Origin: Haemonchus contortus
Lineage: Eukaryota; Nematoda; Chromadorea; Rhabditida; Trichostrongylidae
NCBI GenBank assembly: GCA_000469685.2
Contig: LS997562.1
Location: 42,174,345-42,238,344, forward strand
Length of the DNA stretch: 64,000 nt
Reading direction: 5' to 3'
Below, one piece after another: positions 24,526 to 36,100 of this stretch. Below the pieces are notes generated by a model. It made no database searches and was not told where the DNA came from. It saw only the letters and a list, made by a program, of their open reading frames with translations. The position numbers and the translations under genes were made by a program. Positions within the stretch are counted from its first letter, which is position 1. Each line of letters opens with the position of its first letter.

Positions 24526-24649
24526 GTTTCTTTTTGAAATTTTCATGCGTTACTATTTTTGTTTTGAACTTTACCATCTGTGTGTTCATAGATATTTCTA
24601 TATTTAATGTTGTTATCGTGTATTTAATGTGTTTTGGTCAGGAAATATA

Positions 24650-25530
24650 TTGGGTTGGAAGGAAAGTCCTGCGACAAAAATTTTGAAGCGTCAATAATTT
24701 GTATGAACAGTGTGAACATGGTAGCAAGAGTGATAAACTTGTAGGACATTCCTCAGGTAATCAACACATGAGTAAATATGGGCACGCGTGTGGGCTTTAG
24801 CAGCATTGCGGTCTATAAATGGACAACACCCGATTCGTACCATCACCTTCTTTTGAGCACGCCAAGGGGAAAACGCGGGTCTAGCAGCTCAAATTATCAG
24901 CAACTTATTTAATGCTGGCACTGCTCACCGATCAACGGTCAGCAATCGGTTGGATCGCTTCTCTGGAAGAGATACTAGCTTTTGAAGTCACGCAAGCTTC
25001 GTCCCTCAATTTAATGGAGGTTGAAGGGATCCATCCACTATCAGTTGCTAAACGCAGACTAGATGGACCCAGCTATCGGTTACTCCTATGAACCCCGAAA
25101 TTTGGCCAGCGGGGTTAGAGAAAGACGATGAAAACCGTAAATCAGGTCCCTACAGAGGGTCAACACACGTCGAAATTTCGCTTTAAACACGCGTCAAAAG
25201 TTCTACGATAGCAATTGGTTCCAAGTTGTTCATCAGCCGTACTCCCCAAGTGTTGCCCCTTTTACCTACCATGTGCTCTCCCTTTTTGAGCATCCCGTTG
25301 TTGGAAAAAAATTCGTATTTTAATGTGGTCTGAAAACGGCAGTCAATTACTACTTTGAGTCACAGCTTCCTCACTCCTGGATTAAAGGCATTAGTGATTC
25401 ACTCGAAGGATAATAGAAGGTTGTTGACCTCTTTGGTAAATATATTTCCGTAAATTGATTGGTCTGGAAAATTTCAGAAATGTTTTGAAGAAGACCTTCA
25501 TTGTGTCGCAGGACTTTCCTTCCAACCTAA
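24650..25530 (+). mobile_element. Internally deleted mariner (881 bp)
   Basis: The ends are TTGGGTTGGAAGGAAAGTCC and the inverted GGACTTTCCTTCCAACCTAA, flanked by TA (24648-24649 and 25531-25532). The termini are the same type as the element at 62180-63409. Inside, the plus strand keeps an N-terminal piece (LFNAGTAHRSTVSNRLDRF, about 24915-24970) and a C-terminal piece (YSPSVAPFTYHVLSLFEHP near 25240, then KKF and SQLPHSW). The catalytic middle is missing. It is a non-functional copy that can only be moved in trans. It sits inside the inverted-repeat region. Confidence 0.82.
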
Positions 25531-25689
25531 TAGTTGTAATACATTGATATTGCATGTGTTACAAGGAAAACTGAAGCCTTTTAGAATTCATTCATTTAAA
25601 AAGAGAAATGTAGCTGACATTTACAATAAAATAACTATACTAACAATTAATACTTATAAAAACTCTAATCAAATACAACTCATTGAAGA

Positions 25690-25830
25690 TGTTCTCAGTA
25701 TGTTCCAATTGAACATAATTCTTCAAAAGAAAGTCAGAGAGTGTTCTTGACATTTTACAAGAACACATAACTGACCCCTAATGAAGAGCATGCAACGCAA
25801 TTCAAGAAACAGATGGAAATTTCAAACACA
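25690..25830 (-). repeat. Exon-like repeat module, first minus copy
   Basis: Reverse complement of the module at 24330-24525, sharing GTTCTTGTAAAATGTCAAGA and the surrounding 100-plus bases. With the plus copy it forms an inverted pair around the mariner insertion. Confidence 0.6.
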
Positions 25831-26522
25831 CAATTCTTGAAACAGAGTAATACAAAGAATGTGGATATTCACAAGTACACTTAACCGTAAAAACATCAAT
25901 ATAAACAAGTTTACTTACCTTTCAAGTCCGGCGGTTCGAATACAGATAAGAATTTCATTATTAATATTCCAAACAAAAACATCGCGCGTGAATTTCAACG
26001 TTAAGTGGAGGTTTGACATGCAATATCGATGTGTACTGACACAAAACACATTTAATCAAATCATTAAAAGGTTCCTAACATACAACATAAACGTATAAAT
26101 GTATTCTTAACATTGAATAAAAAGAAACAAACTAATTAATTGTCCAAGCAATGAAAGAAAAAACTCACCCCGCCTGCATTTCTGCGATAACTGCTGCTTC
26201 CACGTGCAATATTTATCTGCAATGAAACAAAATAATTCCAAACAAAGTTAAACATTGTCATTTACAACATACTGTACTGTTTCTACGTATTAATTGTTAC
26301 GATTGTGTGAAAAATAAAAAAACAACAGAGTAAACAATCAAAAATTATTCACCACCCCCTACTTTTCTTGATTTTCACGTGCTAAATAAACATAAAAACC
26401 ACTATACGCATGCAAAACACATAAACATTATAATATACACATTAAACATAACTATATCCACGAATATATAGCTAAATTATTATAAAAGAAAAAGAGTAAC
26501 ATATGAAATTTTATAAATTAAA

Positions 26523-26680
26523 CTCACCGCACTGCCATTTTCAAGGGTTTCCATGCTGATTGCGGGTCCAGACTGCATATATTTCTTCAAACCAAAGTCA
26601 AAGATTGTTCTTAGCATTATACAAGAACACATCGATGACTCCGCTTGAAGAACATGCAATATAATAGGGGTTCCATTAAT
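26523..26680 (-). repeat. Exon-like repeat module, second minus copy
   Basis: A diverged third copy (GTGTTCTTGTATAATGCTAA and CTTTGACTTTGGTTTGAAG on the minus strand). It is followed by a donor-like GTGAGT at about 26520. A 48-bp exon-like segment with acceptor TTTCATTGCAG and donor GTGAGT lies at about 26169-26216 on the same strand. This suggests minus-strand splicing signals in the region, but I could not assemble a gene. Confidence 0.45.
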
Positions 26681-27721
26681 ATAAAACTTATCATACATCA
26701 AAATGAACGGAGTTTCTGAAATAAAAAAACATTTGCATGCAATAATCTACACAAAATATGTTAAAAGCTTCTATGAACCTACGAAAATGGTTAAGGAATG
26801 CTACCGTGAAAAACTAATAACAAAAAAAAATCAAACAATACGCGAATAAAAAAAAAAACTCAATTTTAATTGTCATAAGTTCACTGAAACTTAATGCAAA
26901 GCACTCTTATTTCAATTCAAATACATGAAATACTTACCTAATTCTTTTGATGACGGCAGAGAATAATTAATAGGAATAGAATAGAGTTGAATAGTAGTCG
27001 AATAGTAGAAATGCAGCCGAATATTAGTAACAGAAGGAGGCGGTCGACCAGCTGACCATTCCTGGCAATTTGCCAATCAGCGTATCGATTTTCCACCAAC
27101 TTTGCTCCAATGCGAAAGCGGTGAAAGAATATTCGAACGCGTAGTCAGCCTAGCGAGGGGCGGAGCCCTGACGTCCCCCAATGTTCCTGCCCTAATTGTG
27201 CCCTATTCTAACGAATTTCGACCTCATTCCTGCACAAATGGTATCAGAGGGGGCTTCGAATTCAAATCGGATTCAAACTATATGCAAATCTCCGGAACCA
27301 CCTTTTCCTGACCTGTGCCTTTAAACGCACCACCTCATATGTACTAGCTCATGATCTCAACTTTCGCGTATACACACGAAACCCCATTTACTATCGCTTG
27401 TCTACTTTTAGTTCTGTGCTGTTAGATTTAGAAAATTCCTCTTTTATTCATGGTATGGCGCCGGCTACTTAAGTACTCACCCGGGTGATTTTCGGACGCC
27501 TACACAATTCCGTTTTCCTTCTGATTTAGGGTTAGTAAGAGTAAAGCAATGGGCTGCGACGAGTTGCTTTTCATCCGTTGTTCCCATTGTGAGAAGCTTC
27601 TTTGTTTGAGACATTTCGTGCTAGAGTATCACATTCAGTCATAAAGCGGCTAAAGTTATCCTACTGTGAATATAGAGTGAGTGGGCATGCGAGTAAAACT
27701 GAAGTATTACTTTATGTGAGT
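26681..27721. other. Inner right part of inverted-repeat region
   Basis: AT-rich sequence with no open frame over 70 codons and no recognised motif. A donor-like AATTAGGTAAGT on the minus strand ends near 26940. Confidence 0.35.
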
Positions 27722-28086
27722 AAATATCAGCAAAAGCATTTAAAGATCATAAAACGTGATAAAATCACCATAAGAGTATTTTCTAGTCCTTAAGGAAAAA
27801 ATTCTACATAATGCAAAATTTCTGTCGTTCATAAAACCCGAACCCTAGTCTCCCGCACATGAAGCGTCACGCTTACCGCCACACTAAGTCGCCGTTGTGG
27901 AGGGAAGCGCATCCATGTAATTTAAGTTTTCTTATGTTAAGCTCCCTGGAACCACACTCATAACTCCATTCAGAGAAACGCTCGGCAAATTTGGAAATCA
28001 GATTTGAACTCAGCATCCAAAAACACGTCCAGCAGTGTAGGTCTCATTTCAAATGGCCACTTCGACTTGTGATCCTTCCCTGGTGA
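27722..28086 (-). repeat. 365-bp inverted repeat, right arm
   Basis: Reverse complement of 23241-23605, with scattered substitutions and short indels. The pair bounds a 4.85-kb segment. The tRNA-like part reads GGCGACTTAGTGTGGCGGT ... GGGTTCGGG on the minus strand. Confidence 0.85.
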
Positions 28087-29571
28087 GTTTTTTTGTAATG
28101 AGCATGTGGTTTATGCCTTACTCATCGTGCCCTATGTCTTCAATTAAATATTGAGATGCTAAAAAAACAGACTAATAGTAGGCATAGAAAGTTCTCAAAA
28201 GCTGTGGTTGTGGCATATGTAGGCTTTTGGTTCCCTATGCACAGAGTTAGAAAGTCTCACCATTGTCCCTGTTACTCTTGCGTTCTGGTATTTTGGCATA
28301 ATCTCAATTCTAAAACCCAATTCTAGAGCCTCAAAGAAGAGGCGGTGGGACGTAATCGAGGACATCGTCGAAGCCATAGCTAGAAGGATTAAGCTAGTCA
28401 GAAAGTGACTAAAAAGAGGATGTGCTCACGAAAATATACAGATTCAAAGAATGAGAAAATCCGCAAGAACCTCGGAATATGATCTTTTTTGAACTGATCA
28501 TTTCTAAGATAGGATTAGTTTATGACGACGAAGCATATGGCGATTTAACCAGGAAAAGTTGAAGCTATCTTCACAATGTGTTTTGAGCGACACCTTCGAA
28601 GAACCTCAACCGAAACTCGGATTCAGACTATGTATGTGTCCTACCCATGACTGAAATATAGTGTCAAGCGATGGGTTTACCCCAAGCATCCCTGTGATCA
28701 CATAGGCTAATCGAATTGCTAAAAAACGAAGTCTAGTAAATTGAACAGGGTACAGCAACCTTTTGATTTGGGAGTGATCCATGGAGTGAACATGCACTCT
28801 TAGAGCATCTGAAACTATGCTCTACAGCTACAAAAGAATGGAGAAAACTGCAGACTCCTGTTGAAACCGCTTCAGGACAGTGATTACGCTTCACATTGGT
28901 CGTCTCACTTGAAGGAGCGAAAGTGACAGTAAAATCAGGCGAGTTAGGTTGGTCGGTTGAAGGCGGTTCAAAGGAGCATGGTATGTTAGAAATCTGGTTT
29001 GTGGAAGGGTCATAGCACTCGTTCCATTAGGACACAATGTATGCATCGTGTATGTGCAAATAAGCAGCTGTAAAACGACGAAGGTCATTGATGACGTTCA
29101 ATGTTGAAAGTCTCGGCGATTCATTTCATCAGGAGGGTGCGCGCAGTCATTGCTTGCGGACTGATGACGTACATAGGAAGTAACAATGATGACTGGAATG
29201 ACTGTATACAAATACAATTCACCTAACTAAAGCTCTTCAAAACATCTTTTTTACCAACAAGTTTCTTAAAGTCGTGGAGTTTGTATCCAAGACTACTCAT
29301 ATCGGAAAGCTCTGACAGGTAGATCCTTGTAGAATACGCCGCACATGCGGCTTCACAAGTAAATATTTGCATGGGTTCCCTTGATTATTGGTCCCTGGAT
29401 ATGACTGTGGATGTCTGAGACAGTAGTCCGAATGTTGCTGGCATTGCTTATACAACTTCGACCGGAAGGCTCCATCGGCCTCAGCGCTTAGTGGTGTTAT
29501 GGCGGCGAAATTTCGATGTCAACTCCCAAAATGCCGCAACTTTCTAATCAATTATCTCAATCCTCTCGCTA
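28087..29571. other. Intergenic stretch without supported gene
   Basis: Only short minus-strand open frames of 60-65 codons are seen (28195-28377, 28606-28797, 28891-29088), without motifs. No repeat match within the window. Confidence 0.4.
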
Positions 29572-29675
29572 CCTGTATCACATGTTGCATGTCGTCCCGT
29601 TGATCATCGATTTTCCCGAGCGAGTGCCTTTTACCTATCCATTCGGCTATAGCTGGTCAGTGGACCCGACTCACC
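29572..29675 (-). mobile_element. RTE-like retrotransposon 3'-end fragment
   Basis: On the minus strand this matches the last about 100 bases of the element at 1-3440, through its stop codon and 3' tail (GGGACGACA, the stop-codon region, and CTCGGG for CTCGAG). Diverged and heavily 5'-truncated, as expected for non-LTR insertions. The 81-codon open frame across it (29516-29761) is antisense to the retrotransposon and is not a gene. Confidence 0.7.
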
Positions 29676-30142
29676 CAAAGGGCTCAAAACACGATTACAT
29701 TCAGCGGTTTTGTGAATTTTTCATTTTTTTTTATCTCACTTTTCGTTTTTTCATTTTGTAACGTTGTTTGTACAGGTGATATGCTAGATATGTAGGAGGC
29801 CATTTTTTGATAGTACTGTGCGGTAGCAGGGAGTTGGCCGGCTCAACAAGGATTCCTTAAGTTCTAGTACGTTTGTTGTCATCAGTTTGGCTCTGAACGG
29901 ATAGAATTAATCGGCAAATATTACGTAATTGCACAGTACTTGAATTTACCAGTAAGTGCTACCTCTGAACTTGACAACTTACGTGGGAGAAGAAGAGGTT
30001 AAAACATATGGGTTCCGAGAACAGTTTCATACGAAGTATTGAATAGCAAATTTTTATTTATATTTTTATTTTATTGATTTAATGTAAAAAGGTTAAAAAA
30101 ATTCTATCAATATCTATCGATGCATATCTATTGAAGCATTGA
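29676..30142. other. Spacer and probable 3' UTR of channel gene
   Basis: AT-rich sequence immediately downstream, on the minus strand, of the ligand-gated channel stop codon. No other feature recognised. Confidence 0.35.
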
Positions 30143-33100
30143 TCACCCGTTTGATGTTGTTGATGATGATGGCTCTTGGAGGTAGAAGCCCCAGTAGAAG
30201 ATGTTGAAAGCCAGAAATGACTGAAAAGGAAGGTTCAATCATTACTCCGGTCATCATTGAAAGACAGTAACAGATTAGTCCTGTTCGGTTATGGACATTC
30301 GTATTAAGTTCAATTCATCTCTTCAAAAATAATGTCATTCATTGTTTAAATCGGCCTAGGCCAACTATGGGTAAAGAACAGCAACGAGCGGGGACGGGTT
30401 TAAAGGCCATTCCGTAGAGAGTGCATGAAGCCTTCCGCAAAAGGAAAAGCACACTCTACTGGGATGATTTCCGGCGTTCGCAGGAAGACAAGAATAGATT
30501 AGAGACCGAAAAGGACTCACCGTGGGAAAGACGAAAAATGAGATCCGATCGACCTGATTGCCGAAGTCAATAAGTCGTCGTTTCTTTTTCAAGTAATGCA
30601 TTCGTCGCCGAGCCGCGAGCTCTCGATCGAGCGAGTTGGCCTCCGAAGTGAACACATCAGAATTGATTGAAGAGTTCTGGAAACAGATAGGAGATTATAA
30701 CGCAGTGCTGAGGATGGATTATTGATCGGACACGCCAGAATTGGACTGTGAACGAGCAGTGTTTGGAATTTTTCCCGGTGGCTGTATTTTTATTTTCGTC
30801 CTGATTCTGTTGGATAGACAAATAGATGAGAAACTGGAGAGCTTCCACTAATGTGCATGGCTGGGTCAAAAGAACGGAACCTCGAGCAAGCCAAGAGCTC
30901 TTATATTTATGGTTACGACCTTGGCGGTCGGGAAGAGACAAACGTCATCAATGGTTTTTCGCCGTTCTTCGTTCTCCACCCATGGCTCCGGAATCGTATC
31001 CTCTCGTACGTCAGCAAACGGTATAATGTGCTTCATCAAGGTTAGCATAGCATTCAGTGTATTACCAGATCGACTCGACTTCAGAAGTAGTTTTTTGTCC
31101 TGAAAAAAAAAAAACTCAGAATTTCCAAGGGTCAATTCGACTGCTAGGGCTGACCTGATAGGCGACGAATGCCAATTCAAGAAGAGATGCAAAAATGAAG
31201 GCAACACATGTGAACATCCATATATCGATTGCTTTGATATAGGAGACCGGTGGCAGAGAGCGGATGATGTTACCGAACTAAAAAACGGGGATTATAATAG
31301 CCCCTGGACTATCGGAACGAGAAGGGCATCTACGGGAATACCTGAAATGTCAGAGACATGAGTGAATTGACTCCAAGCACAATCCGTGCCGGTAGGGCTT
31401 TCGAGTCGATACAGAAGGCTATCCATGAGATGAACACGGAAATGTATGTTGGGAAGTACATCTGAAATTACTGAATGATCGAAGAGCGCAACATTCTTTT
31501 GTGTTGTTGCCGTTATCGAGAAGGTTGACTCCATGGGGTGTAGGTGATGGAAAGAGATCCGGGCTCCCACAATGGATGGATCCTGTACTAGTCAATGGAG
31601 GAAAAATATGCTCCTAGGCACGGCCGCTCCGATTATTGGAGTTAAAGAACACGTAAACTCTACCGCATTTCTTCAGCTTTCAAAATTCAAACTCACGGAG
31701 TCGAATTTCCTACTATGTACAGACCTTTTGAAGTTTTTCTTCACTTTTTGTATACTTACACTTTCACCTTCCCCATGCGAATGTTCACACTCTTCTCTTT
31801 CTCCTGATCTATTGTGGAGCCCTCACTATGATGTTTCATCCTTGCTTTTTTGAACAACCCTTATTCATCGATGAACTATGAGGGTTCGATGAAAGTCACT
31901 AGTTTGGCTGAATAGGGGTGAAACATCATTTGTTTTTATTGTTGTCGGTCCTGTGAGATGATTGCCAAAGGACCAATGAACGGAACGGACGTAATTTTTG
32001 CTCATTGGTCCTCTGACAATGGTAAGCCTTCATAGGGGTGCCCGATCTTGGATCGAAAAGGTGCAAAGAACATAAACCAGAAGATTCAATGAACGTTGAA
32101 ATTTTCCCTTCTACTGTTTAGTTTTGCCAATAATTTTGGTGGAAAAAGATTGACGGTCTTCATTACGGTATATCCAGAACGTTCATTTGATGATGTCTCA
32201 CCGTGCAACTACCCGTTCATCGACCATTACCCTGCTGGATGCCTTTAGCGACAAGAAATGCCGTTAGCAGGAGTTACGAGTTCATAGTGCTCCTTCAGGA
32301 GTTTGCTGCCCGAGTTTGCATAGATTTGCATAATCGTTTCTCACAAACTCATATGATGACTTTCCGTCACCCTTCCAGAAACCGGTGAAAGATATAGCCA
32401 TCAGACAAACTGGGAATTACAATAGACAAGCGATACTTATTTATTTATTACACTTTTCATCTTCAACTTTTCATCTTTTAAATTCACAAGTTCCATAATT
32501 GCCTCTAACACCTGAATAGTTACATTATATGAATGGAGTTTAACCCCTTCCTCCTTCGGGTCTCAATCAATGGAGAACCCGTGAAATTCCTGAACCGCTT
32601 TTTGCAGTTTCACCTCCCATAGTTTTGAATTCCCATTAAATTTGTTTGAATTTCTATTACTTGTGAAAATTATGTTCGATTTCCAAACTCCACCTGTAGT
32701 ATGTAAAAACCATAACGGCGTTTGAATCTGAGCTCTACAGTGAGTCGATACCATTCTCCAGCTTTGTAGGACTGAAAAAGAACTATATCTAATTTTTTAT
32801 AATTCTTTTTTTATTTCTTATCACAGAGTGATCGGCCGAATGGAAATTACCGAGGGATGAATAAGTTTGAATGAAAGAATCAGTGTAAGTTGCAAGCCTC
32901 ATATGTATTAGGTTGAGTCATAAGTCCTCGGACAATGTGATAGTGATGACTTCTAGAGATCATAACTCGGGAAGGAGGTGACGAAAATAAACGTGCGAGG
33001 CATTATTAGATAGAGTATGGAAAGCTCTTTCAAACGCATACTAGAAAAGGCACCTAACTGTTTTCTTTCCAGCAACTATGCCTCATGATTTCAAGCCGTC

Positions 33101-36100
33101 GCAACTCCACATCCGCAACACCATCATATTTATTTTTTTATCTGGCCATGAACCCGCGGCAATCGATAGAGGTATGAAGGACGTTTACAAGCAGGAAGTG
33201 TACAATTTACAAGTGGCACCAAAAGTTCGCATCGGGCGACTATTCCGTCGAAAATGAAGACCGTCCGGGACGCTCAATAAAGTTGGATTTGAAGGTGCTG
33301 CGGAGCCAGGTGGAAGCCGATCCGTATCAAACTACTCGTGAATTGGCAGCCACCCTTGGAGAGTCAGTCTACAGTTTTTTGTGAATTGAAGTCAATCGAC
33401 AAGGTGCGAAAGCTCAGTCCATAGATGCCTCATGCTTCGAAGCAGTATGACATAGACCGCCGCGACGACGTGGCACTTTCTCTCCTCACGCTCAAGGGCA
33501 CCACACGTGGCTCGAGTACCTAGTCACCAGGGGTGCGAAGTCGAACCTCTACTCTAACGTTCACCGGCGTGCTCAATGGATTGACAAAGGTGCGCATGCA
33601 GAAGACTCCCCCAAACCCACGTACACGCCAAGGAGGTTATGCTCCGATTTTGGTGGAGCGCTCTCCGTGTCGAATAATGGGAGCTGCTAGACGAAGGATG
33701 CACAGTGACCGCACACGTCTACATTACGCAACTGAGGAATTTGAAGGCGAATCCCGAAGCTACACGTCCACAGCAGCACAAAGTTCACTTCCAGCATGAC
33801 AACGCTCGCCCTCACATTGCAAGAACGACCAAAACTGAACTGACGAATTTCGGTAGGACAAGTTTACCACACCAACCATGTTCCTCAGACTTGGATCCCT
33901 CGGATTACCACCTTTTTCACCATCTTCAACGTCATCTGGATGGTCAGGAATTTCAAACCCGCGACGACATCAAAATGGCACTGGTGGAGTTCTCCAAGGG
34001 CCAGCTCCCAGCGTTCTAAAGCAAGGACATCTACGATCTGCCCAAGCATTGGCAGAAGACCATCGATGCCAATGGGGCATATTTCAAATGATTCGCTATT
34101 GCCGTTTAAAAATTGTAGGGTAAATATTATCACTGCCAATTTGTCCGAGGACTTATGACTCAACCTAATACATGCATACCATCGCCCGGCTACTGCTGGG
34201 CTCTTTTCTTTTTCGAGTAAAAAAAAATTCGGACCCTCTGTTGTAAGAAGGCAAAATTCTCGGGCAAACATACATTTCACGACACCAAAGTGGCCCCTGA
34301 AACTGGTGGAACTACTCAGTATTTCCCTAAGTTATAAGTAGAGATATGGCCAACCACTTTAATTCCGATCAATCTTTGCTGCGCAGAGTTTTGAAGAGCT
34401 CTTTAATTTCGCTGAGAATTCTTTGGAAGACGTTCGAAGGAACAAAGTTAAATGGCAGCTTTGACCTCAGTGTGTTTGAATGTGCGTATGCCGGCTAGAT
34501 CAAAATCCGGCAAACTGATGTCCTCGAGTACTGTAATCGGTATGGGCATCCATTCGATCTTCACTGTTGCTGTGTTGTAGGAATAGCTCTCGAATACCTT
34601 AACAGTAGAGTGGCTGTAGATGTTACAACCCTTCGGAAATGTCTTAGGAACAGATAAACATGGTATCAGCCTACCAGTGAACAAACTTGTTCATCGATAG
34701 GAAATCGCTCAAGATTCATTGAACACGGGGACTCGACTTTAACCTGGAAATATCAATTTCGAATACCTTGAAGAGTGCCAGTTACGGTTACGGGGTTTTT
34801 TGCTGAAGCACAAACATATGCAAGTTCAAGTTTTCTGAGATTTTCTTGTGGTAAGGTGCTGTAAAAGCTTGAAAAACATTTCCTTTCTTTGAGGATAGAG
34901 CCCTAATATCATAGCGCTATGTTTATTTAGGTGTATCAAAGGTTTTTTGAGGGGGTCAAAGTTTGTAATATAGTCGTAGGTACATAGTTGTTTGGTCGTT
35001 ACCGTTTACCTTGTTGTCGCATTGGAGCTACCGTAATCTTCATGTTTTGCTTACAAATCTGAAGCTGCAGTAATGTCCCTGTAACTTACCCTATAATTGA
35101 GCCAAATTGTGCCGTTGGGCATCAGCATCAACAAAACGTTTGGTTTTGGCGATTTGTGTACAGTTGTCGATTTAGTGTTCACTATGCAGACGTTGGGCGA
35201 CCACAACATCTAAAAACGTCTTTGATACGAATAGCAAATGCTATTGAGTTAAGATCAGACAATATTATTAATGGTCAGACGCGTTCTCGATGGCGAACAG
35301 TTCTTTTCTAGTAGTATGCGGAATTTATGTCCGATTCTCTTCGCATCCGTCTTGTGTTCAAACTGAACTGTCAGTTTTCACCGGAAAAATGACAAAAACT
35401 ACTGTGATGCTGGGGTGGAGGTGGCGAGAAGCATGAGTTACTAGGATGTTTCAGCAGGAATGATTCCATGCAAATTTCCCCATTTGAATCTCCCATCCTT
35501 AAGCTGGAAGTGAACACCTCGGACTTTATCCCTCTCACATTTCATGTCATCTCACAATGGATAGTAACCAAATTAATCTAAAAAGTTCTAACTAAATCAC
35601 CGTTCTGATTTGCTTAAAAGTTTATATTTTGTTTAAGAAAGTGTTCAACTATTTCGATACTTCTGAAAGATATGAAATAGCGGAAGTAGGTTTTGTCCAT
35701 ACACGTCCTTTTTTGATTCCTTTTTTCACTTCCAACACCACTGGTTCGCTTCTTATGATTAATCTTGATTTTTTGGTAACAATTATCACGAACGGTAAGG
35801 TTCACCTTCTCGAATTTGTCATCGAAGGACATATTCGCCCGACAGCTGTCTAGATGGGAGAATGCAAGACGTTGATCATGCCATATTGAACTGAAATAAT
35901 GTGCTTCAATTTAGTCAGGGTTATGAAGTCGATTACTAGCGACGTAGTCTCCTTAACTTAATAATCACGTTGTTCTTACAACTCTAGATAGATTCCTGAA
36001 TATCTTATCTAAATATTATGCTGTAGAATACCAGGTGAGGATAGGGAACTGGCAATTCTAATATTTCGGTCAGGGAGTGAACCGATCCCTGGGAAATTTT

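Noticed and set aside
29516..29761. 81-codon plus frame
   Set aside because: It is antisense to the 3'-end fragment of the RTE-like element.
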